Positions 21,481-32,867 of a stretch of 64,000 bases of DNA are shown piece after piece. Below the pieces are notes generated by a model, which made no database searches, was not told the DNA's origin, and worked only from the letters and a program-made list of their open reading frames with translations. The translations under genes and the position numbers were made by a program. The DNA comes from Sabellastarte sp. h YS-2021 (lineage: Eukaryota; Annelida; Polychaeta; Sabellida; Sabellidae), in the NCBI GenBank assembly GCA_964017235.1, contig OZ024928.1:558001-622000 (forward strand), written 5' to 3'. Each line of letters begins with the position of its first letter. Within the stretch, counting starts at the first letter, position 1.

Positions 21481-21866
21481 TGAATTCAACTGCCCGGTGG
21501 CGGGATTACAGCTGAGACTGGAAGATATGTCATTTTTTCTAAGATTTTGAATTAATATGTACAGAATAGTGCCAGAAATACCAGTCTGAGTCCATTTACA
21601 GTGCCCCGATCCCGAAGACCGGGCCTGTAACGAGCCAAAAACCTAAGTAAAATGAGACAGTGCTGAAAACTGTCTAGATGTTTGATTGTAGGACGGAAGT
21701 GCAGCAGAGCTCACTTCGAGGTCTAAGGGTCCCTGAGGTACCTTCACTAGTGACTGACCAACCCATGGTTGGACATCTCATAAATTTTGTAACCTGAATA
21801 TGAGATTAATGACAACTAAATAAGTCCTTAATAGAAATTACTTGATAACTAAAAAACAAAATGACC

Positions 21867-23698
21867 TTACCCGTAACATCTTGAAGGTAGATCCTGGGAG
21901 AGACTCCTGAAGACTTGGTTGTAGCGGATGTGACCTCCCCCCCCTCCCCCCCACCCCCACCCCCCTTTTTTTTCTTTCCGAGGACAACTGGTCTGAGGGG
22001 AAGGATCTAGGACTTGTTGTGCCGCCACTACGGGTCCCAGATACATATTGTTGTCTGACCAAGTAAAGTCTTTTAGGTAAAAATTTGTAAATGTGTTGTG
22101 AGCTTTCCAGTGACAGGCTTGCATGATTTGGTCCACCGATACCCCACCGTAAAAGGCATTAGAGGCCGCGGAAGCCCGGATGTCATGCGCTTTAACTTGG
22201 ACCAAGTCCAAGGCTTGTTGATCTGCTTGTTTGTAACAAAGTAGAATGGTTTGTTTCAACCAGGAAGAGAGTGTAGCGGGTCTGAGGTATGTCCTTTCTT
22301 AAAGGAGATGAAAAGGAGAGAACGAGACCCTCTCAGGTCTTTCGTTCGGTCCAGATAAAACCTCAGGGCCCGCACGGGACACAGGGTCCTGTCTTCTTTA
22401 AATTGTCTATCTACAATGGTAGTCAAAGCAGGAATAGTCAACGGAGACACACTTTGAGAACCTTCTCTTGCTAGTTGGTTTTTGCCTATGAAATCAAAAG
22501 AAGGGAACAAGGCAACCTTTTCCCATGGGCCTAGATTAGATACTTTGTTTGCGACCCAGGCATGGATTTCGCTGCGGCGCTTGCCGGAGGCCAAAGCTAG
22601 CAAGAAAGCAGTTTTGAGAGTGAGATGTTTGAGGTCTGAGTCTTTCATGGGCTCAAATGGTGCTTTTGTGAGCTCGTTGAGGACAACAGAAAGGTTCCAC
22701 TTGGGTAAATTTCTGGAACTTTTGGGAACTTTCTGGAACGATCCCTGTGAAAACTGGAGAGTAACCTGTGAAGGTCTGCATTATGTGCAATATGGAGGGC
22801 CGTTGGGCCCAAAGTGTCAACGATTGCAGTCCTGTAACCATCAACGGTCGAGGGGCGCCTGTTTAGGTCTTGGTACAGGTACATGAAAAAAATCTGAGAT
22901 TTGTTTCACAGATGGAGTGGAGAAATCCACCGAATTTTCTCGGCACCATTTTTCAAATAGGGCCCACTTTGACTTGTAGATGGTCCTTGTTGATGACCGC
23001 TGAGGGGCAGCAATTCTCTCTGCCACCTCCACAGAGAAGCCTTGTTCTTGGAGTTGTCCGCTCCTAGACACCAGGCGTGGAGGTTCAGCTGCTGGGGGTT
23101 GTTGTGGAACACATACTTGTGGGACTGTTTGAGTAGGGTCGTTGACACTGGGAGTTGTAGTGGGATCTCTGTTGAGAGCTGCACTAGGTCCCAAAACCAG
23201 GGCATCCCTGGCCAGTCTGGGGTTATCACGATGATCAGGCAATGACATTGCTTGATCTTTTGGATCACCTTGTGAAGGAGAGCCGTAGGAGGGTAAGCAT
23301 AGGCCGTGAGGTTGGTCCAGTTTATGTTTAGAGCATCTATGTCCCAGGCCCTTGGGTCTCAGATAGGAGACACGTACAGTGGGAGCTTGTGGTTCAGGTG
23401 AGTGGCAAATAAGTCTACATGAGGTGTGAACCACTTCTGGCAGATCTGTTTGAACACCTGTGGGTGCAGAGACCATTCTGTTGACTGCACTTGGTTGGAC
23501 CTGGACAGTAGGTCGGCCATCACATTCAGGCAGCCTGGGATGTGCCTGGCTTTTAATGTTATGTGGTAGTGATGGCACCAGGTCATGATCTTCCACAGGA
23601 GAGCACACATCTCTGCTGAGTGAGTTCCTCCTTGTTTGTTGATGTAGGCTACCACTGTTGAGTTGTCTGTAGCAACTAACACTGTTTGGTTCTGGCAC
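21867..23698 (-). pseudogene. Copy A tyrosine recombinase (YR) ORF
   Basis: The integrase of DIRS elements. The N-terminal SAM-like part includes GFSVEVAERIAAPQ and TIYKSKWALFEKWCREN. The core has ALASGKRRSEIHAW (first catalytic Arg), VKAHDIRASAAS (His-x-x-Arg), CHWKAHNTFTNFYLKD (His and the Tyr nucleophile) and LGPVVAAQQV near the end. All catalytic residues that I can place are present. The frame is broken near 22880 (an A-run insertion relative to copy B), near 22680 and near 22257. Upstream, an open frame overlaps RT-RNase H on the same strand for more than a kilobase (up to 24648), as in other DIRS elements. A conserved purine-rich tract lies at 21935-21985. Confidence 0.88.
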
Positions 23699-24983
23699 TG
23701 GTCCTTGAAGTCTCGAAGGACCAGGGAGACCGCCTTCAATTCTAGGACATTTATGTGTAGCCTTTTTTCCGATCTGACCACAGACCCTTTGTAGAATTTT
23801 GGTCTAAGTGAGCGCTCCAACCTTCGTTTGAGGCGTCGGTAAGGAGTTGGATACTGTGGTCTTTGGGATGAAGGTCTGCACCTTTCATCACGTTTGAGGG
23901 ATTTTTCCACCAATCTAGGTGGGCTGCAATGGCTTCTGTCCAAGGAAGGAGCTTGTCCAGCAACTGAGGATATCTCCAGTGCTCCTGGAGATGAAACTGA
24001 AAGGGCCTCATGTGAAGGCGTCAATCCGGGACCATTTTCTCCGTTGAGGCTGGCAACCCAATTAGAGACATCAAACATCTTGCAGTCAAAACACGTTTTG
24101 ACTTGAGTCGTAGGATCAAATCCTGAAGTTTGAGCCATCTCTCTTGAGTGGGTTTTACAAGGGCTGAATCTAGGTGATATTCGTAGCCCACGAACGAAAA
24201 CACCTGAGTAGGTTTCAGTTCTGATTTTTCCTGATTTATTATCCACCCCAAGGACTGAGTTAGGTCTACCACCGCCTGTGTGTTCACTTGGGCTTCCTCC
24301 TGAGACTGGGACCTGATCAGCCAGTCGTCCAGGTATTGGTGAATTCGGAGTCCTCTTGAGAGGGCCATTAGTTTCACTTCCTTTACGATCATTGTAAAGA
24401 CCTGGGGGGCTGTATCCAGTCCGAACGGGAGGGAGGTGAACTGGAACACCTGAGCCTTGTAGCAAAACCTTAGGTATTTCCTTGAGTTTGGGTGGATGGG
24501 GATGTGCAGGTAAGCGTCCGACAGATCTATCGACGATACCCACTCCCCTGGAATCAGGGAGGTCCTGATGGACTCTGGAGTTTCCATTTTGAACTTTTCT
24601 ATGTGTAGAAAAGTGTTCAGCCTGCTTAAGTCTATGACTGGCCTCCACCTTTGGTGAGGCTTGGGTACTAGGAACAGGCGACTGTAAAACCCGAGAGATT
24701 TTACATTTTCCACCCTTTCAATAGCGTTCTTTGACAGGAGAGACTGGATACAAGTGGCCAAGGCTTGGTCTTTTTGTTGGGCCTTGTATTCTGACAGAAT
24801 CAGAGGAAAGCTGACCAAATTTGGCTTTGAACGGAATGGCAGAACGTAGCCATTGGTGATAATGTTTAACACGTTTTCAGAACATTTGTTTGTTAGCCAG
24901 TCTCTCCTGAAAGAACGGAGGCGACCTCCTACTGGTGGACTGAGTGAGGCTTTGGAGGAGTCATTGGGAAGGGGGGTTTCCAC
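22906..24983 (-). pseudogene. Copy A reverse transcriptase-RNase H
   Basis: The RT part (24983-24021) has YSRLFLVPKPHQRWRPVIDL, SSIDLSDAYLHIPI (first catalytic Asp), FQFTSLPFGLDTAP and HQYLDDWL (YxDD). After one in-frame stop near 24015, the connection and RNase H follow: LLTDASNEGWSAHL (Asp), a frame change near 23755, LHINVLELKA (Glu), ATDNSTVVAYIN (Asp), RHIPGCLNVMADLLSR (Asp). A further domain shared by DIRS elements follows (VDLFATHLNHKLPLYVSPI...PGMPWFWDLVQ). It ends ISPLHL at 22906. It makes cDNA from element RNA. This copy is inactive because of the stop and frameshift. Confidence 0.9.
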
Positions 24984-27083
24984 GCCCCCTTCCCTATTGT
25001 GGGGTCGAAAACGACCCCTGGAGCCTCTGAAGTTGGGTTGAAGGATTGGTTACTGCTTTGAGAGGAATTGCCCCCATAGGGGAGTTTCCTGTAGGAACCT
25101 CTTTTCTTGTGTGGATCACGAAAGGGCTTATTCTGGTAGGGTGCGTAACCCTGAGAGTCTTTTGAGGTGCCTTTTTTGAGAAGGAAGTCTTCACCTTCCT
25201 TCACAAGTTGAGACTCGAACAAGGACGAGTCCCAAAAGGACGAGTTCCTAAGTTCTTGACGTCTCGTTTCCCCTAACTGTGGATGTGAGAGGGTCATCTC
25301 GGCTTCGCGCCTAAGCAAGCCGGTATTAGCCATAGAATATAACTCCCTCTGGAGAATATGGGCTAGAGATTTGCTGAGACAGGTGAGGGCCCTGTGTTGA
25401 ATAAGGACTGTCTTATTCCAGAAATCCATGTACTCAGCGACTTCCTCATATCCGCGCTTTGCTGCTTTCTCAGGATTGGCACCTTTCTGGATCTGAGATT
25501 TAATCTTCTTGACAGCTGACTTAATGCTATGTTGGCATTTTTCCAAGGAAGCATTACAAGAAGAAGAAGTTTTCGCAAAGGCAGCGGTGAAGTTGAGGGT
25601 TGAGATATTTTGTCTAGCCTGATGTTCCAGCTCCTTGAGAACTGGCAGGGGAACTTTGGCTACTGGGGCCCCAGGAGGTCTAGGAGTAATACAGATCTTG
25701 GCAAAGTCTGTATTCAACTCCTGATTTTATCCTGAAATGTGTGCTGTCCCACCTTGTACCACTTAGAAGTGGAAGGAGGAGGCTTGACATATTTGCCCTC
25801 AGATAAATTGGCAGCTTTAAATTCATGTTGAAATTTACCAAAGGCGTCCTTGATAACTGAGCTAAGGGGCAGAATAGAGGAAGGACCTCTAGGTCTGAGC
25901 TCTTGACGGCCTTTTTCATCGTCCAGACCCAACACTGAAGTTCAAGACCTAGGCATAGAATCCCTGGGGTCAGGGAGAGAGAGAATATGCCTGAAGGTGT
26001 CTATTTCTTCAGAGTATTGTGACGGCATGTCAGACAGAGCTACTTCCCTATAATAAGGGGGGTCTGGATCATGTTGTGGAAGGTCTTGATCAGAAGCTGC
26101 CGCTGAGGGCTGAGCCCTAGAGGGCTTAGAAGACCTGTGTCTGGCTACAGGGGACTGATCTTCCTCTGAAGATGACACATATGTGGACCTTAATTTGTGC
26201 TTACTCTTATCAGAGTGCTTTTAAGGTCTAGAAGAAGGGATCCGAGGTTCGTCGGAATCTTCATGTAGTTGGTCCGAGGCAGAACCCGGATCAACTGGCT
26301 GCCTATGGCTTTGCTTTTTGTGCAAGTACGAGACCTCTTTTGGTAGAACCTCAGAGGGGGCAACGTACTGATCCGAGTATCTTGGTTGAGTACTAAACGA
26401 GGAGAGAGTGCTGGACCGTAGTCCACATCCATAGCCTCGGTCTGAATGTTAGTACTAGATCTCGGAGGGGGATAGGTCCAGACTAGCAGCATTGTTACTG
26501 GATGTACCAGGTTTGGAAGCAGGAAACGAGGATTCAACCTCAGGTTTCTTTTTAATGGTCAACTCCTCTCGAAGTGACTGAAACGCTTCCAACATGGATG
26601 CCTGGAAGGAACCCATTTGCTGCTGAAAATGTATATTTAAGGAATCACCAGGGATTTTTCAATAGTTTTCTGGATTTTATTTTGCAAAGCTGTACCTGGG
26701 GTGGGTGGGACAGACTTGGCTGGGGTCTTTAAAGACAAGGAACTGAAGGCGAGAGAAAGATTATCAGCAGCACTCTCTAGGTCTACATTTGATCCAGTGA
26801 AGGAATCCCCATCGCCTTCACCCAAAAGATCTAGTTCATCATCTTTGGAACTAGTTTCCGCTTTTTGCTTTTTTAGATAACGTTTCCTGTTCTGTATCTT
26901 TTTCAATTGTTCATCTGTAAAAGACGTACATATTTGACAAGGAGTTTCGAAGGTAACACAGGGGTCATCTCCCTTGCCAGCCTCCCTACATGTAGGGCAG
27001 TAGTTGTGTAGATCAAAACTAAAGCAAAAGTGGCGGCATTTCTGAGCTCTCGGTTTGTCTTTATTTGCTTGATGGAGGGACAT
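24929..27083 (-). pseudogene. Copy A gag (ORF1)
   Basis: The start is ATG at 27083 (MSLHQANKDKPRA), chosen because copies B and D start at the equivalent MSSH. The N-terminal Cys/His cluster reads KCRHFCF, DLHNYCPTCREAGKGDD, PCVTFETPCQIC. A Ser/Pro/Arg-rich middle follows, then a conserved C-terminal part (24929-25717) with FAKICITPRPPGAP, LEKCQHSIKSAVKKIKSQI and an Asn/Gly/Arg-rich tail overlapping the RT start. At least four frame changes or stops break it, between 26637 and 25717. Confidence 0.85.
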
Positions 27084-27304
27084 TTTAAACGCAATAAAAG
27101 ACGTACAATATAATTGCCTGTACCAAGGAAAACTCAAAACACGCGAAAGCAAGACATATACTTATCCTGTGAAAATTAAATTTTAACAGAATGATCTATG
27201 ATATATATTAAAAGAAATATGCAAATATTAGCCTCCAACAATAAGTAAAGTCTGAGAAATAAATGAAAATGTCTGTATATTTACAAACTGCTACCAGTCA
27301 ATCG

Positions 27305-27476
27305 TGGCCAACGAGAAAGTAGGGCGATTGGTCAGAAGTTATCACGTGACGACAACTACCAGTATATCCGGTGGCTAACAAGAACGATCTTTTTTTCTAA
27401 GACGTTGGCCCCGGGTGTGGCAACCCGAGAACAGCATTAAGTCCCACATGGTAAGCTATTGTAGCGTAATAAAATT
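27305..27476. repeat. Copy A right (5') inverted terminal repeat
   Basis: The inverse of 21170-21300, with TATCCGGTGGCTAAC, GACGTTGGCCCCGGGTGTGG and GTCCCACATGGTAAGCTATT. It ends in GTAGCGTAATAAAATTG. It contains the presumed promoter, although no TATA box was confirmed. Confidence 0.92.
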
Positions 27477-27700
27477 GCTTCTGGTCTGTAGTTAGTAATA
27501 GTTACATAGTTCTAAGTCTAGTCCTTTCTTTTTGAGGAGTGGTCTGATTATTGCATTCTTCCATTTACTTGGAAAGGCACCAGTTTGCAATGACTTATTG
27601 ATGATCAGAGTTATATGCTTAATAATGGCACCAAGAACTTTTTTAAATTACAAAGAATTGAATGGTTATGAAGGTGTTCTCCAAAGCAGTAAAAGTGATT
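27477..27700 (-). pseudogene. CR1/L2-like LINE reverse transcriptase, upstream part
   Basis: The minus strand reads LIINKSLQTGAFPSKWKNAI, then IRPLLKKKGLDLELCNYY, then YRP (after a stop) up to the DIRS A end at 27476. This is the RT block that normally lies just before the Q-(F)-I-E-H block found on the other side of copy A. Together they show a single LINE split by the DIRS insertion. It is 5'-truncated or too decayed beyond about 27700. Confidence 0.82.
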
Positions 27701-28495
27701 TTGAAAAACTATAATATTGACCTGGTTTTAAATGTTATGACTATGTTATATGGACTAATACTTTGTTGTTGTAGTTGTGTGTGACTTCATTTAACTTGTG
27801 TCAAAGTGTTTAATCTTTAACTATTGGTGACTCTTAAATGAAATCCTGTATTATTACTGACTTGGTGCCGATAGCAATGTTGATAAATAGCAGATTTATT
27901 TAAACTCTCGCGATATCTCGAAATTTCTTGTGATGGTTCTTCATTTGATATTTGTAACACTTTTTTAGACATTCCAGTTCATGGCAGCAATATTTGTTTT
28001 GATGGCTGCTTGTTTGCAGCTATTGTTTAGATTAGTTTCTAATGCAAGCATCTTCCTTTCTTTGCCTCACACATTTCACCCAATATTTCTACCCCTGGTA
28101 AACGTAAGCTGTGGCTGCAATATGTCAGCAATGACTTTTCACAGTACTCTTAAAATCAGCATAGTCCTGCTAGTGTTCTGTGTCAGTAAACCTTGCATTA
28201 TTTATCTGCAGGCTTGTACAATGTCATTCATTGTAAAATAAGGACCCAGTCATTTGTGTGTTGTCACTTTACGGCAGCTAGATATTCAAGCAATTTCTAA
28301 AATACAAATCCACCCTAATGATATGGATAATTGTTTAACGAGTCTTACTCCATTTAATTACACATTGACTGACAAGCCGTGCATTGTTCATACTGGCAGA
28401 CTGAATCAGGTTCATAGTAAAGTCTTCCATCCATTGCAAGCTGATTTATACAGGCTGTTTTGATTCTTTTGAAAACCATGTCACAAATCAGCACA
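27701..28495. other. Intron, nothing recognised
   Basis: AT-rich, with small open frames (27981-28241, 28254-28463) that match nothing I know. The part after 28240 may be decayed LINE sequence upstream of the tail at 28545. Confidence 0.45.
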
Positions 28496-28724
28496 TATCG
28501 CAATGTCTGTGTATACAAGATTTATATCACTGCTACTGTACCCACTAAGCAGTTTGGCTTCAGTTTTGCCTTTGATGCTCCCACTGTTTGGAATTCACTT
28601 CCTAAAGACATTTCGTGCATCACCCACTATTGCCTCTTTTAGAAAGAAGCTCAAAACCTATCTCTATGCAAAGGTATATCCTCCTTAGCTAATTTTCTCT
28701 TATGGCTTCTCCCTGGTGCTTCCC
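28496..28724 (+). pseudogene. LINE reverse transcriptase tail with solitary 42-bp unit
   Basis: At 28545-28690 the plus strand reads FSFAFDAPTVWNSLPKDIS and, after a frameshift, SFRKKLKTYLYAK. This is the C-terminal signature of CR1/L2-like RTs. Directly upstream (28500-28543) lies one copy of the 42-bp minisatellite unit, separated from the main array by this tail. Confidence 0.72.
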
Positions 28725-31700
28725 AATCTCTGTGTATACAGGATTTATATCACTGTTACTGTACCCAATGTCTGTGTGTACAAGATTTATATCACTGTTA
28801 CTGTACCCAATGTCTGTGTATACAAGATTTATATCACTGTTACTGTACCCAATGTCTGTGTATACAGGATTTATATCACTGTTACTGTACCCAATGTCTG
28901 TGTGTACAAGATTTATATCACTGTTACTGTACCCAATGTCTGTGTATACAGGATTTATATCACTGCTACTGTACCCAATGTCTGTGTGTACAAGATTTAT
29001 ATCACTGCTACTGTACCCAATGTCTGTGTGTACAAGATTTATATCACTGTTACTGTACCCAATGTCTGTGTATACAAGATTTATATCACTGTTACTGTAC
29101 CCAATGTCTGTGTGTACAAGATTTATATCACTGTTACTGTACCCAATGTCTGTGTGTACAGGATTTATATCACTGCTACTGTACCCAATGTCTGTGTATA
29201 CAAGATTTATATCACTGTTACTGTACCCAATCTCTGTGAATACAAGATTTATATCACTGTTACTGTACCCAATGTCTGTGTGTACAAGATTTATATCACT
29301 GCTACTGTACCCAATGTCTGTGTGTACAAGATTTATATCACTGCTACTGTACCCAGTGTCTGTGTGTACAAGATTTATATCACTGTTACTGTACCCAATG
29401 TCTGTGTGTACAAGATTTATATCACTGCTACTGTACCCAATCTCTGTGAATACAAGATTTATATCACTGCTACTGTACCCAATCTCTGTGAATACAAGAT
29501 TTATATCATTGTTACTGTACCCAATGTCTGTGTGTACAAGATTTATATCACTGTTACTGTACCCAATCTCTGTGAATACAAGATTTATATCACTGCTACT
29601 GTACCCAATCTCTGTGAATACAAGATTTATATCACTGTTACTGTACCCAATCTCTGTGAATACAAGATTTATATCACTGTTACTGTACCCAATCTCTGTG
29701 AATACAAGATTTATATCACTGTTACTGTACCCAATCTCTGTGAATACAAGATTTATATCACTGTTACTGTACCCAATGTCTGTGTGTACAGGATTTATAT
29801 CACTGCTACTGTACCCAATGTCTGTGTATACAAGATTTATATCACTGTTACTGTACCCAATCTCTGTGAATACAAGATTTATATCACTGTTACTGTACCC
29901 AATGTCTGTGTGTACAAGATTTATATCACTGCTACTGTACCCAATGTCTGTGTGTACAAGATTTATATCACTGTTACTGTACCCAATGTCTGTGTGTACA
30001 AGATTTATATCACTGCTACTGTACCCAATGTCTGTGTGTACAAGATTTGTATCACTGTTACTGTACCCAATGTCTGTGAATACAAGATTTATATCACTGT
30101 TACTGTACCCAATGTCTGTGTGTACAGGATTTATATCACTGCTACTGTACCCAATGTCTGTGTATACAAGATTTATATCATTGTTACTGTACCCAATCTC
30201 TGTGTATACAAGATTTATATCACTGTTACTGTACCCAGTGTCTGTGTGTACAAGATTTGTATCACTGCTACTGTACCCAATGTCTGTGTGTACAAGATTT
30301 ATATCACTGTTACTGTACCCAATGTATGTGTGTACAAGATTTATATCACTGCTACTGTACCCAGTGTCTGTGTGTACAAGATTTATATCACTGCTACTGT
30401 ACCCAATGTCTGTGTATACAAGATTTATATCACTGTTACTGTACCCAATGTCTGTGTATACAAGATTTATATCACTGTTACTGTACCCAATCTCTGTGAA
30501 TACAAGATTTATATCATTGTTACTGTACCCAATGTCTGTGTGTACAAGATTTATATCACTGCTACTGTACCCAATGTCTGTGTATACAAGATTTATATCA
30601 TTGTTACTGTACCCAATGTCTGTGTGTACAAGATTTATATCACTGCTACTGTACCCAATCTCTGTGAATACAAGATTTATATCACTGCTACTGTACCCAA
30701 TGTCTGTGTATACAAGATTTATATCACTGTTACTGTACCCAATGTCTGTGTATACAAGATTTATATCACTGCTACTGTACCCAATGTCTGTGTATACAAG
30801 ATTTATATCACTGTTACTGTACCCAATCTCTGTGAATACAGGATTTGTATCACTGTTACTGTACCCAATGTCTGTGTGTACAAGATTTATATCACTGCTA
30901 CTGTACCCAATCTCTGTGAATACAAGATTTATATCACTGTTACTGTACCCAATCTCTGTGAATACAAGATTTATATCACTGTTACTGTACCCAATCTCTG
31001 TGAATACAGGATTTATATCACTGCTACTGTACCCAATGTCTGTGTGTACAAGATTTATATCACTGTTACTGTACCCAATGTCTGTGTGTACAAGATTTAT
31101 ATCACTGTTACTGTACCCAATGTCTGTGTATACAAGATTTATATCACTGCTACTGTACCCAATGTCTGTGTGTACAAGATTTATATCATTGTTACTGTAC
31201 CCAATGTCTGTGTATACAAGATTTATATCACTGTTACTGTACCCAATGTCTGTGTGTACAAGATTTATATCACTGTTACTGTACCCAATGTCTGTGTATA
31301 CAAGATTTATATCACTGCTACTGTACCCAATGTCTGTGTGTACAAGATTTATATCACTGTTACTGTACCCAATGTCTGTGTGTACAAGATTTATATCACT
31401 GTTACTGTACCCAATGTCTGTGTATACAAGATTTATATCACTGCTACTGTACCCAATGTCTGTGTGTACAAGATTTATATCATTGTTACTGTACCCAATG
31501 TCTGTGTATACAAGATTTATATCACTGCTACTGTACCCAATGTCTGTGTGTACAAGATTTATATCATTGTTACTGTACCCAATGTCTGTGTATACAAGAT
31601 TTATATCACTGTTACTGTACCCAATGTCTGTGTGTACAAGATTTATATCACTGTTACTGTACCCAATGTCTGTGTATACAAGATTTATATCACTGTTACT

Positions 31701-32867
31701 GTACCCAATGTCTGTGTGTACAAGATTTATATCACTGTTACTGTACCCAATGTCTGTGTATACAAGATTTATATCATTGTTACTGTACCCAATGTCTGTG
31801 TGTACAAGATTTATATCACTGTTACTGTACCCAATGTCTGTGTATACAAGATTTATATCATTGTTACTGTACCCAATGTCTGTGTGTACAAGATTTGTAT
31901 CACTGTTACTGTACCCAATGTCTGTGTATACAAGATTTATATCACTGCTACTGTACCCAATGTCTGTGTATACAAGATTTGTATCACTGCTACTGTACCC
32001 AATGTCTGTGTGTACAAGATTTGTATCACTGTTACTGTACCCAATGTCTGTGTATACAAGATTTATATCACTGTTACTGTACCCAATGTCTGTGTATACA
32101 AGATTTGTATCACTGCTACTGTACCCAATGTCTGTGTGTACAAGATTTGTATCACTGTTACTGTACCCAATGTCTGTGTATACAAGATTTATATCACTGC
32201 TACTGTACCCAATCTCTGTGTATACAAGATTTATATCACTGTTACTGTACCCAATGTCTGTGTATACAAGATTTATATCACTGTTACTGTACCCAATGTC
32301 TGTGTATACAAGATTTATATCACTGTTACTGTACCCAATCTCTGTGTGTACAAGATTTATATCACTGCTACTGTACCCAATGTCTGTGTGTACAAGATTT
32401 GTATCACTGCTACTGTACCCAATGTCTGTGTGTACAAGATTTGTATCACTGCTACTGTACCCAATGTCTGTGTGTACAAGATTTGTATCACTGCTACTGT
32501 ACCCAATGTCTGTGTGTACAAGATTTGTATCACTGTTACTGTACCCAATCTCTGTGTATACAAGATTTATATCACTGTTACTGTACCCAATGTCTGTGTA
32601 TACAAGATTTATATCACTGTTACTGTACCCAATGTCTGTGTGTACAAGATTTATATCACTGCTACTGTACCCAATGTCTGTGTGTACAAGATTTGTATCA
32701 CTGCTACTGTACCCAATGTCTGTGTGTACAAGATTTATATCACTGCTACTGTACCCAATGTCTGTGTGTACAAGATTTATATCACTGCTACTGTACCCAA
32801 TGTCTGTGTGTACAAGATTTGTATCACTGCTACTGTACCCAATGTCTGTGTATTCAAGATTTATATT
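28725..32867. repeat. 42-bp minisatellite, 98 complete units
   Basis: The unit is AATGTCTGTGTGTACAAGAT, TTATATCACTGTTACTGTAC, CC. From 28725 to 32840 the spacing is exactly 98 x 42 bp with no indel, followed by a 26-bp partial unit. Variation is limited to a few positions (AATGTC/AATCTC, TGTGTG/TGTGTA/TGTGAA, CAAG/CAGG, TTAT/TTGT, CTGT/CTGC, CACT/CATT). Because 42 is a multiple of three, two plus-strand frames stay open for nearly 1,400 codons. The third is blocked by TGA in the TGTGAA variants. It lies in the intron between TMEM260 exons a and b. I regard it as non-coding. Confidence 0.97.

Larger units (their letters stand above)
21125..27476 (-). mobile_element. DIRS-like tyrosine-recombinase retrotransposon, copy A
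   Basis: A complete-length, inactive element of 6.35 kb read right to left: inverted terminal repeat (ITR), gag, RT-RNase H, tyrosine recombinase, internal complementary region (ICR), ITR. The ends are defined by the ICR at 21379-21480, whose left half is the complement of the left terminus and whose right half is the complement of the right terminus. They meet at a shared AATTG. No target-site duplication is seen, as expected for integration of a circular DNA by a recombinase. It interrupts a LINE. Frameshifts occur in all three ORFs. Confidence 0.93.

Noticed and set aside
22482-22886. Plus-strand open frames inside the DIRS elements (also 44828-57000)
   Set aside because: Shadows of the minus-strand recombinase, RT and gag frames. 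They carry no motif of their own.
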